Source: GCA-2689995 sp964529325
GTDB taxonomy: Bacteria > Fidelibacterota > Marinisomatia > SCGC-AAA003-L08 > GCA-2689995
Reading direction: 5' to 3'
Length of the DNA: 13,890 nt
Assembly: GCA_964529325.1 (NCBI GenBank)
Contig: CAZGWH010000060.1
Span: 1-13,890, forward strand
Below, piece after piece: positions 8,272 through 13,890 of the stretch. The notes under the pieces were generated by a model. The model saw nothing but the letters and a program-made list of their open reading frames with translations. It was not told where the DNA came from and made no database searches. Within the stretch, counting starts at the first letter, position 1. Every line of letters starts with the position of its first letter. A program made the translations under genes and the position numbers.

Positions 8272-9708
8272 TTAATTCGCTAACTTTTTAATAATTTCTA
8301 AATTTTCTTCTGATGATAAGTCCGCTTCTTTTAATGCTTCAACTATTTTATCCAAATAGCCATTTGCATCTAACTTTTCTCTCTTTGCTGACATGAACGC
8401 TTTTTTGGCTACTCCACGAGCCATTTTATCAGAAATATCATTTAATATTTTAATATCAGGAACTACTAATGTTATACTTTTTTCAGTTTTAGTTTCATCT
8501 TTTTCCAAATTATCATTTGTATTTTTAGGAACAAGATTTTTTAATATTTCAGAAATATCATCGATCGATTTATCTGCTTCATTCAATGCAGTTTTAATTG
8601 CCTCAACATAACCTTGAGGTTCTAATTTTTGTCGTTTTGCAGACATAAATGCTTTTTTTGCAATCCCACGAACCATTTTATCCGTAATGTCATTTAATAA
8701 TTTAATATCAGGTATAGCATCAACATTAGGCTTAGTTTCAGTTTTCATCTCTTCAACTGTTTCATTTTTTGTTGGAACAACTTCTTTTGTATCTTCAACA
8801 CCTTCAGGTATAATTATAAGAGGCGCCTCTCCAACTAACTTAATAATTCCATCAAAATCAGATGAATATTTCCCTGCTTTCTCTAAATCAACCTTAATCA
8901 TTTCTGCAACGGTTTGAGAATCTTTCTCTAAACGATGACCTCTTGCAAATGCTCGTTTTGCTAACCCTCTCGTTGGTTTATCTTCAATATCATTTAACGA
9001 ACCAAAATTATATTTAGGAAATTCAGGTGTATCAGATTTTGCCTCAGGAGATTTTTCAACACCTTTATCAATATCCTGTTGTGCTTTTTCCGCAGCCATT
9101 GCAACAAGCTCTAATGCATTGTCAAGCTCATCAACTCGTGCTTTTTTCTTCTCTAAATATTTTTCACCACCAGCTGCTAATATATCTTCATCCGATGCAT
9201 TTGCAAATTCAAACATCAATCCATCTCGCTCATATTTTGCAAATTCATAATCCATTTCGTGTTTATTTGAATTTGGACCACCTACCATATAAATACATTC
9301 TTCAGGACAAGGATACGCGCATAAATTACAATAACAACACTCAGCCATATCAATATTGAATCGGGCAATTATCATTTTTTTCTGAGTATCGTTTGAAGTT
9401 ATACCACAATCGTGGTCACTTCCCTTTGGAGGTTTAATTGATTCAATTTTAATACAATCAACTGGGCAAGCCCTTTCGCACTGCAGGCAACCTATGCAAT
9501 CCTCAATATCTACATGTAATCGAGAACGAATTAAGTTATAATCTTCTTCTTTAAACCCAATATTTCGCTCAGGGATTGGCCATTTTTCATGTGGATATTG
9601 AAGTGTGGCAACTAACTCCTTACGATTATTAAAATGCCGTAAAGAAGCCCTCATTCCAATCACTAGTGATTTTACACCTTCGATAATATTTTTAAAATAA
9701 TCTTGCAT
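8272..9708 (-). CDS. nuoI: NuoI with a long repeat-bearing C-terminal extension
   Basis: 478 residues, against about 160-180 for ordinary NuoI. Residues 1-185 are the normal TYKY subunit, which carries iron-sulfur clusters N6a and N6b and passes electrons toward NuoB. The ligands are Cys71, 74, 77 with Cys81 (plus Cys85), and Cys124, 127, 130, 134 (plus Cys138), in two CxxCxxCxxxCP motifs. 'RHFNNRKELVATLQYPHEKWPIPER' precedes them as in the family. After residue 185 come a charged helix, probably coiled coil (about 185-215), then three copies of a ~60-residue module at about 229-292, 332-393 and 416-477, joined by acidic linkers. The extension has no cysteine, no predicted membrane segment and no signal peptide. 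No stop or frameshift separates core and extension, and codon use looks alike, so I read it as one protein. Its role is unknown; docking a partner in place of the absent NuoEFG is a hypothesis. No Shine-Dalgarno sequence precedes the ATG. Confidence 0.95.
   Translation of the reverse strand: MQDYFKNIIEGVKSLVIGMRASLRHFNNRKELVATLQYPHEKWPIPERNIGFKEEDYNLIRSRLHVDIEDCIGCLQCERACPVDCIKIESIKPPKGSDHDCGITSNDTQKKMIIARFNIDMAECCYCNLCAYPCPEECIYMVGGPNSNKHEMDYEFAKYERDGLMFEFANASDEDILAAGGEKYLEKKKARVDELDNALELVAMAAEKAQQDIDKGVEKSPEAKSDTPEFPKYNFGSLNDIEDKPTRGLAKRAFARGHRLEKDSQTVAEMIKVDLEKAGKYSSDFDGIIKLVGEAPLIIIPEGVEDTKEVVPTKNETVEEMKTETKPNVDAIPDIKLLNDITDKMVRGIAKKAFMSAKRQKLEPQGYVEAIKTALNEADKSIDDISEILKNLVPKNTNDNLEKDETKTEKSITLVVPDIKILNDISDKMARGVAKKAFMSAKREKLDANGYLDKIVEALKEADLSSEENLEIIKKLAN
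8278..9024 (-). repeat. Three tandem ~60-codon modules in the 3' half of nuoI
   Basis: Module 1 spans 9024-8833, module 2 spans 8715-8530 and module 3 spans 8463-8278. Each has the core L-N-D-I-x-D-K-x-x-R-G-x-A-K-[KR]-A-F, followed by a basic stretch with an invariant Arg and two amphipathic helices. Modules 2 and 3 align without gaps at about 62% amino-acid identity (38 of 61 by hand count) and repeat at exactly 84 codons, so that duplication is recent. Module 1 starts 100 codons before module 2 and is more diverged. The linkers are rich in Glu, Thr, Lys and Pro. The pattern L-x2-I-x4-R-G with a following helix recalls the small PCP_red domain at the C-terminus of BchB/ChlB, but that is only a resemblance by eye. 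Confidence 0.88.
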
Positions 9709-9726
9709 TAATTTATTTTTATTGAA

Positions 9727-10845
9727 TTAAAAAATCAATTCCCATATTGAAACAAAAACTACATTTGCTAATGCAAATGGAATAAATACTTTCCAACATA
9801 AGTACATTAATTGGTCAACCCTTAACCGCGGGAATGTCCATCTAAACCACATCATTACAAATATTAAAAATACAACTTTCAACACCACCCACATTGGACC
9901 TGTAACTGAATTAGTTAATATTGATAAAACCGAGTTTGGCAAATCAAACCCAGGAATATTTATTAACTCCACCGGAGATAACCATCCACCTAAAAATACC
10001 ATTGTTGCAACTACGCTTACAATTAGCATATTTGCATATTCACTTAAAAAGAATAATGCCCATCTAAATCCAGAGAATTCTGTCATCCACCCTGCAACCA
10101 ATTCTGATTCAGCTTCAGGAATATCAAAAGGAGTTCTATTTGTTTCAGCTACGACTGAAACAAAATATATAAAAAATGCCATAAATGCAAATGGACTATG
10201 CAAAATAAACCATCTATTATCTGCTTGCCATTGTACAATATCATTAATTTGTAAACTACCCACAACTATTATAGCTAACATAAGTGAAAGAGCAATAGGA
10301 ATTTCATAACTTATCATTTGAGCGGCCGCACGCATCGCACCATATACTGACCATTTATTATTAGATGCCCAGCCTGCAAGTATTACTCCAATTACACCAA
10401 CGGAACTCACTGCTAAAATATATAGGATACCAATATTAAAATTTGAAATAACAACATTTTCATATAATGGTAATGCAATAAATGTTAAAAATGGTGCAAG
10501 AAATATAAAAAATGGTGCAAAAATCATCACTTTTCTATCTGCATCTGCTGGAATTATATCTTCTTTAGTCAATAATTTTATAGCATCAGCTAATGTTTGA
10601 CCAATTCCACCCCAAAATTTACGACCACCTTTAAATCCAAAAATTCCTACTTCCATCGGCCCTAATCTATCTTGCATAAATGCAGATACTTTTCTTTCGA
10701 AATAAACTGCAATTAATGCATTTACTGCCATCACTAAAAAAACAATTAATGCAGGTATTGCAACTGCAATTACCCATATTATTGCTGTATCTTCAATTGG
10801 AACAAAACCCTTTATAAATTCAAATAAATTATTTACAGAGGTCAT
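9727..10845 (-). CDS. nuoH: NuoH, NADH-quinone oxidoreductase subunit H
   Basis: 372 residues, slightly above the usual 320-350; a membrane subunit with eight or more helices. NuoH forms much of the quinone-binding chamber at the interface with NuoB and NuoD. Signatures are 'ERKVSAFMQDRLGP' (50-63), 'GWASNNKWSVYGAMRAAAQM' (158-177), 'VAETNRTPFDIPEAESELV' (232-250) continuing to 'TEFSGFRWALFFLSEYANM', and 'WFRWTFPRLRVDQLM' near the C-terminus. The charged loop with Glu50, Glu234, Glu244 and Glu247 is intact. The ATG at 10845 overlaps the nuoD stop in an ATGA arrangement and has a strong Shine-Dalgarno sequence (10855-10860). In most 14-gene operons nuoE, F and G come between nuoD and nuoH; here they are absent. 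An 18-bp gap separates it from nuoI. Confidence 0.97.
   Translation of the reverse strand: MTSVNNLFEFIKGFVPIEDTAIIWVIAVAIPALIVFLVMAVNALIAVYFERKVSAFMQDRLGPMEVGIFGFKGGRKFWGGIGQTLADAIKLLTKEDIIPADADRKVMIFAPFFIFLAPFLTFIALPLYENVVISNFNIGILYILAVSSVGVIGVILAGWASNNKWSVYGAMRAAAQMISYEIPIALSLMLAIIVVGSLQINDIVQWQADNRWFILHSPFAFMAFFIYFVSVVAETNRTPFDIPEAESELVAGWMTEFSGFRWALFFLSEYANMLIVSVVATMVFLGGWLSPVELINIPGFDLPNSVLSILTNSVTGPMWVVLKVVFLIFVMMWFRWTFPRLRVDQLMYLCWKVFIPFALANVVFVSIWELIF
10322..10329. repeat. GCGGCCGC octamer, copy 2 (in nuoH)
   Basis: Second copy, encoding the Ala run in 'AMRAAAQM' of NuoH, where the codons are GCG-GCC-GCT. Confidence 0.95.
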
Positions 10846-11990
10846 CTATCAATCTCTCCTAGAACAATATCTAAACTTCCGAGTATTGTAATTACATCTG
10901 ACATCATCCACCCTTCAGCCATTTCATTCAGGGCTGATAAGCTTGCAAAAGCTGGAGATCTCATTTTAACTCGTTCTGGAATATTTTTACCATTACTCTT
11001 TATATAAAAACCTAACTCTCCTCTTGCACTTTCATATCGAGTATAAATATCACCTTTTGGTGGTTTCACTTTTTTAGGAATTGCTTCGTGAACATCTCCA
11101 TTTGGAATATCAGCTATTGCTTGGCGAATTATTTTAATAGATTCATACATTTCTAGAATTCGAACATAATATCGATCCCAACAATCACCAAGAGTACCAT
11201 GTGTTCCTTCTCCAACAACAACATCAAAATCAAAACGATCATAAATACTATATGGTTCTTCTTTTCGTAGATCATAACTATGCCCAGATGCTCTCAGATT
11301 TGGACCAGTCAATCCATAATTCAAAGCTACATCCGCTGGTATTACACCAACATCTGCAGTTCTTTCTATAAAAATTTTATTCCCGGTTAAAATTTCGTTA
11401 TATTCTGGGATTTGAGTTTCAAAATAATCTAAAAACTCTGTTGTTCTTTTTATAAAATCTTTTGGTAAATCATGCGATACACCACCAACCCACATATAAT
11501 TATATAAAAGTCGAGCACCACAAAGATATTCGAATAAATCAAGTACTCTTTCTCTATCTCTAAAGCACCATGTAAAAGGAGTTATACCCCCCACATCAAG
11601 TCCAAATGTACCTACAGCCATTAGGTGACTCGCTATTCGCTGTAATTCAGCAATAATAATACGAATATATTCCACTCGTTCTGGAAGTTCAATCCCTATC
11701 AGCTTTTCAACACCCATTACAAAACCATGATTCATGTGCATTGCGGCTAAATAATCACATCTATCTGTATATGGAATACATTTTTCATAACTTAAATTTT
11801 CACAATGCTTCTCAAAACATCGATGTAAATATCCTAAATGAGGTTCAATATAACTGATAATTTCACCATCTGTATGAATTTTCAATCGTAAAACACCATG
11901 TGTACTCGGGTGTTGTGGCCCCATGTTCAGAATCATCTCATCACCTTTGATAATTCCAAGCTCTTTTAGATATTCAGTATTCATTCCCAA
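10842..11990 (-). CDS. nuoD: NuoD, NADH-quinone oxidoreductase subunit D
   Basis: 382 residues from TTG, or 380 from ATG; the 49-kDa type subunit, separate from NuoC as in Thermus and unlike the E. coli NuoCD fusion. It forms the quinone head-group site with NuoB at the membrane interface. 'MGPQHPSTHGVLRL' (23-36) carries His31, and 'DRCDYLAAM' carries Tyr80; they correspond to His38 and Tyr87 of Thermus Nqo4, the two quinone ligands. 'PHLGYLHRCFEK' (50-61) and the terminal 'SLDIVLGEIDR' are also diagnostic. Two starts are possible: TTG at 11990 has AAAGGA 9 bp upstream, while ATG at 11984 forms a 4-bp ATGA overlap with the nuoC stop but is 15 bp from that site. I keep TTG, with low confidence about the first two residues. 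Residues 1-15 are poorly conserved, so homology cannot decide. Confidence 0.96.
   Translation of the reverse strand: MGMNTEYLKELGIIKGDEMILNMGPQHPSTHGVLRLKIHTDGEIISYIEPHLGYLHRCFEKHCENLSYEKCIPYTDRCDYLAAMHMNHGFVMGVEKLIGIELPERVEYIRIIIAELQRIASHLMAVGTFGLDVGGITPFTWCFRDRERVLDLFEYLCGARLLYNYMWVGGVSHDLPKDFIKRTTEFLDYFETQIPEYNEILTGNKIFIERTADVGVIPADVALNYGLTGPNLRASGHSYDLRKEEPYSIYDRFDFDVVVGEGTHGTLGDCWDRYYVRILEMYESIKIIRQAIADIPNGDVHEAIPKKVKPPKGDIYTRYESARGELGFYIKSNGKNIPERVKMRSPAFASLSALNEMAEGWMMSDVITILGSLDIVLGEIDR
10855..10860 (-). promoter_or_regulatory. nuoH ribosome binding site
   Basis: AGGAGA on the minus strand, 9 bp before the nuoH ATG and inside the nuoD 3' end. It is the strongest Shine-Dalgarno match in the window, and it shows that this organism does use such sites. 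Confidence 0.7.
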
Positions 11991-12469
11991 TATGATTTAT
12001 CCTTTGGAACTGGCATTCCATTATAAAAATCTGGCTCTTTATAATCTTTTCTTAATGGGAAACCATCCCAATCAGATGGTAATAAAATACGTCTTAAATC
12101 CCAATGATCTTTAAAAGAAACGCCATACATATCATAAACTTCTCTTTCCATCCAATCTGCAGTTCTCCAAATTTTCTCTACAGATGGAATCTCAGGATTT
12201 TCCCTTTCTACTTCAATTCTAATTTCTAAGCTATGTTTTTTAGCCATTGAATAAAAATTATACGCAACTCCAATTGATTTCCCTGCTCCATTATCATACC
12301 CAGTAACACAACTTAAGTAATCAAATGTTAAATCTTTATTTTCTTTCAAATCTTTTGCAATTTCAGACCATTTTACTGCCTGTATCAAAACAATTTCAGA
12401 ACCTTCTAAAACAGAAATAGCTTCACCATGATTTGTAGATAACAATTTTATTATATTATTAAAATCCAT
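11981..12469 (-). CDS. nuoC: NuoC, NADH-quinone oxidoreductase subunit C
   Basis: 162 residues; the 30-kDa type peripheral-arm subunit, which has no cofactor and braces NuoD against NuoB. The C-terminal signature is complete: 'WMEREVYDMYGVSFKDHWDLRRILLPSDWDG' spans about 106-136, followed by 'FPLRKDY'. 'LSCVTGYD' (52-59) is the other conserved block. The N-terminal ~30 residues are variable, as usual. The protein is short compared with many NuoC, but nothing essential is missing. The ATG at 12469 overlaps the nuoB stop by one base (TAATG), with only a weak AAAGA upstream, which suggests coupling. The C-terminus overlaps the beginning of nuoD. Confidence 0.96.
   Translation of the reverse strand: MDFNNIIKLLSTNHGEAISVLEGSEIVLIQAVKWSEIAKDLKENKDLTFDYLSCVTGYDNGAGKSIGVAYNFYSMAKKHSLEIRIEVERENPEIPSVEKIWRTADWMEREVYDMYGVSFKDHWDLRRILLPSDWDGFPLRKDYKEPDFYNGMPVPKDKSYWE
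12000..12005 (-). promoter_or_regulatory. nuoD ribosome binding site that bears on the start choice
   Basis: AAAGGA on the minus strand, inside nuoC. It is 9 bp before the TTG at 11990 and 15 bp before the ATG at 11984. The 9-bp spacing equals that at nuoH and so favours the TTG, whereas the ATGA overlap with nuoC favours the ATG. Confidence 0.5.
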
Positions 12470-12963
12470 TATGCAGTCTTTGTATATGGTTTTTCATTTC
12501 GAATTTTTCGCTGTAATTCCATAATTCCATAAATTAATGCTTCTGGGCGTGGAGGACAACCCGGCACATACACATCCACAGGTACTATTAAATCAACACC
12601 TTTCAACACATGATAACCATGTTGCCAATACGGACCACCACTGTTTGCACAACTTCCCATCGATATAACATATTTGGGATCCGTCATTTGTTCATACAAC
12701 CGTTTTACACGAGATGCCATTTTAAGTGTTACAGTACCCGCGACAATCATTACATCTGATTGTCTAGGTGACGCTCGAGGCATTGCACCAAATCGTTCTA
12801 AGTCATGCCTTGGTGCGGCCGCGGCCATCATTTCAATCGCACAACATGCTAAACCAAATTGAAAAAACCAAGGAGATCCAGACCGAGCCCAATTGACGAG
12901 GTTTTCAAGTTTTTCAACAACTACATTGTCTTTATTAAACTTATCGATAACGGAAAGATCCAT
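12469..12963 (-). CDS. nuoB: NuoB, NADH-quinone oxidoreductase subunit B
   Basis: 164 residues, standard for NuoB. It binds cluster N2, the last iron-sulfur cluster before quinone. The four ligands are Cys40-Cys41 in 'FGLACCAIEMM', Cys105 in 'ISMGSCANSGG', and Cys136 in 'VDVYVPGCPPRPEAL'. The amphipathic 'PRHDLERFGAMPRASPRQSD' (51-70) and 'VMIVAGTVTLKMA' are family hallmarks. The N-terminus before residue 20 is variable. AGAGG lies about 4 bp before the ATG, close but usable, in the end of nuoA; the nuoA stop is 7 bp upstream. The Ala47-Ala50 run is encoded GCC-GCG-GCC-GCA, giving a GCGGCCGC octamer. Confidence 0.98.
   Translation of the reverse strand: MDLSVIDKFNKDNVVVEKLENLVNWARSGSPWFFQFGLACCAIEMMAAAAPRHDLERFGAMPRASPRQSDVMIVAGTVTLKMASRVKRLYEQMTDPKYVISMGSCANSGGPYWQHGYHVLKGVDLIVPVDVYVPGCPPRPEALIYGIMELQRKIRNEKPYTKTA
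12815..12822. repeat. GCGGCCGC octamer, copy 3 (in nuoB)
   Basis: Third copy, in the NuoB Ala run after 'EMM'. It is flanked by a further GGCC, making this the most GC-rich short patch of the window. Confidence 0.95.
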
Positions 12964-12970
12964 TTTACCT

Positions 12971-13381
12971 CTATTTACCTTTTAAATTTGAGTATCGACC
13001 ACTGGCATATTTCACAGACATTTTAACCCAATCAAGGTCACCTTTAATCCATAAATATACAAATCCTAATACAAGGATGAACATAAAGATAAACATCTTT
13101 ATTAATCCCATAAACCCTAAATCTTGAAAAATAACTGCCCATGGAAACATAAATAAAATTTCAACATCAAAAATGAGGAAACCAAGCGCAATAATATAAA
13201 AACGAACATTAAATTTAACCCATGCTGAACCTTCAGGAACTTCACCACATTCATAGGATTCTAATTTACTTCCGCCTTTATTTTTGGTAGGGGATAATAT
13301 TGCTTGTAGCAGGAATGGTACTGCAACCAGTACGGCAGCAATGCCGGTAAAAATTAATATAGGTGAAAAATCTTTATACAA
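12971..13381 (-). CDS. nuoA: NuoA, NADH-quinone oxidoreductase subunit A
   Basis: 136 residues with three membrane helices, typical of NuoA. It is a small membrane subunit whose first loop sits by the quinone channel. The loop carries Cys45 in 'ESYECGEVPEGSAWVKFNVRFY', and helix 2 contains 'FLIFDVEILFMFPWA' (68-82), both diagnostic. The start is TTG at 13381. The frame upstream of it contains no ATG before a TGA at 13397-13399; a CTG at 13396 is the only other candidate. The TTG start gives 'MYKDFSPILIF', which matches the short N-terminus of related proteins. No Shine-Dalgarno sequence is visible. It is the first gene of the operon, 146 bp from the recombinase remnant. Confidence 0.95.
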   Translation of the reverse strand: MYKDFSPILIFTGIAAVLVAVPFLLQAILSPTKNKGGSKLESYECGEVPEGSAWVKFNVRFYIIALGFLIFDVEILFMFPWAVIFQDLGFMGLIKMFIFMFILVLGFVYLWIKGDLDWVKMSVKYASGRYSNLKGK

Positions 13382-13388
13382 TAAATAT

Positions 13389-13399
13389 TGACTCAGTCA
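13389..13399. promoter_or_regulatory. 11-bp palindrome just upstream of nuoA
   Basis: TGACTCAGTCA is a perfect palindrome of 5-bp arms around one base. It lies between the candidate -10 box and the nuoA TTG, 7 bp before the start. The position suits an operator or a small mRNA element that affects initiation. No second copy was noticed in the window, and the short length makes chance possible. Confidence 0.3.
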
Positions 13400-13400
13400 G

Positions 13401-13430
13401 AGCATAAAATTTATTAGTTTCTAAATTCAA
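13401..13430 (-). promoter_or_regulatory. Candidate promoter of the nuo operon
   Basis: On the minus strand TTGAAT (13430-13425) and TATGCT (13406-13401) are separated by 18 bp, each matching the sigma-70 boxes at four of six positions. An AT-rich inverted repeat, AATTTA/TAAATT (13408-13413 and 13422-13427), lies in the spacer. The location, 20 bp before nuoA, is right, but in DNA this AT-rich such matches arise by chance. The rest of the gap, 13431-13486, holds only A/T runs; no terminator for the recombinase remnant is visible. Confidence 0.3.
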
Positions 13431-13527
13431 GAACCAAGACTAATTAATATTTTTTATGATTTTTTTTACTTCAATACCATCAATTGCTATGTATTTGTAA
13501 AACGAAAATCTTCAAGCTTAACAAATT

Positions 13528-13890
13528 TCACTCCGCTTGAAAATCTCGGGTCATCCCATTCAACAGTATAAAAATCAATCTCAAATTAAAACCACTGGCT
13601 TTATATAAATTGGTGGCATAAGTATGTCTTAGGCTGTGAATTGAAAACTGTTTAGGTAAACCTGCCTTTTTCACCCATTTCTTAAATATCTGCTGAATTC
13701 CAGAACGAGTTAATTGCTCCCCTCGTTCAGATGGGAATAAGTTATCTGACTTTGATTGAATGTAATTAATATAATCTTGAATTAACTTCTTCAATTTATT
13801 ATTAATGGTCACGATACGGTCTTTATTGCCTTTCCCATTATAAACTACAATTTGATTTGAACCTCGCTGAAAATGAAGATGTTCAACTTT
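13528..13890 (-). pseudogene. 3'-truncated tyrosine recombinase (phage integrase family), 5' end outside window
   Basis: The frame is open from the right edge, well before the GTG at 13812, and 120 residues are visible. Residues 1-106 of this stretch are the catalytic domain of a tyrosine recombinase: 'VVYNGKGNKDRIVTINN' with the catalytic Lys (GKGNKDR at 13836-13816), 'LFPSERGEQLTRSGIQQIFKKW', and the H-x-x-R box in 'SIHSLRHTYATNLY' (13638-13624). Homologues continue after 'NLRL' into the second His box and the catalytic Tyr. Here homology stops near 13575 and the frame ends 15 codons later in unrelated residues ('FILLNGMTRDFQAE'). No other frame restores the His and Tyr boxes. Without the Tyr nucleophile the protein cannot cleave DNA, so this is a remnant. 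It would have mediated element integration or excision. It points the same way as the nuo operon; readthrough into nuoA is possible. Confidence 0.85.

Noticed and set aside
8393..9359. Three open frames on the plus strand (8393-8611, 8687-8917, 9027-9359)
   Set aside because: They lie antisense to the repeat-bearing end of nuoI, show no recognisable motif, and arise from the low-complexity codons of the opposite strand.
11981..12469. Possible nuoCD fusion, or a truncated NuoC
   Set aside because: A clear TGA ends nuoC and a separate start follows; the NuoC signature is complete, so both are intact separate genes.
13441..13527. Rho-independent terminator after the recombinase remnant
   Set aside because: No GC-containing stem followed by a T run is present in either direction; only A/T-rich runs are seen.
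1..13890. tRNA, rRNA, CRISPR array or riboswitch
   Set aside because: No tRNA-like cloverleaf, spaced direct repeats or known riboswitch core was seen; nearly all of the window is coding.

Overview
The window is one long minus-strand operon of respiratory genes from an AT-rich bacterium (about one-third G+C, judged by eye). It lies downstream of a broken mobile-element gene. Read in the direction of transcription (high to low coordinates), the layout is: a truncated tyrosine recombinase (13528-13890, running off the right edge); a 146-bp AT-rich gap with a possible promoter and an 11-bp palindrome; then nuoA-B-C-D-H-I-J-K-L-M-N (13381 to 2310), a hotdog-fold acyl-CoA thioesterase, nqrA, and the first 159 codons of nqrB, cut by the left edge. 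All gaps inside the operon are 0-18 bp and many genes overlap by 1-10 bp, so the fourteen genes look like one transcription unit.

The nuo genes encode an 11-subunit complex I. The quinone module (A-D, H, I) and the three antiporter-like pumps (L, M, N) with J and K are complete, with the expected cluster cysteines and proton-path Glu/Lys residues. nuoE, nuoF and nuoG, which form the NADH-oxidising module, are missing: nuoD runs directly into nuoH. They may be elsewhere in the genome, or the complex may take electrons from another donor. Directly downstream, apparently co-transcribed, are the first genes of a second, unrelated NADH dehydrogenase, the Na+-pumping NQR. The cell would therefore have two ion-pumping entries into the quinone pool under one control region.

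The most unusual gene is nuoI. Its first ~185 residues are a normal two-cluster TYKY subunit, but the protein runs on to 478 residues. The extra ~290 residues hold a charged helical stretch and three copies of a ~60-residue module separated by acidic linkers. A second oddity is the NotI-type octamer GCGGCCGC, found three times in this AT-rich DNA, each time encoding an Ala run.

Taxonomy is inference only. An EFG-less Nuo, split nuoC and nuoD, NQR and low G+C would fit a marine member of the Bacteroidota/Marinimicrobia (FCB) area, but the sequence alone does not settle this.
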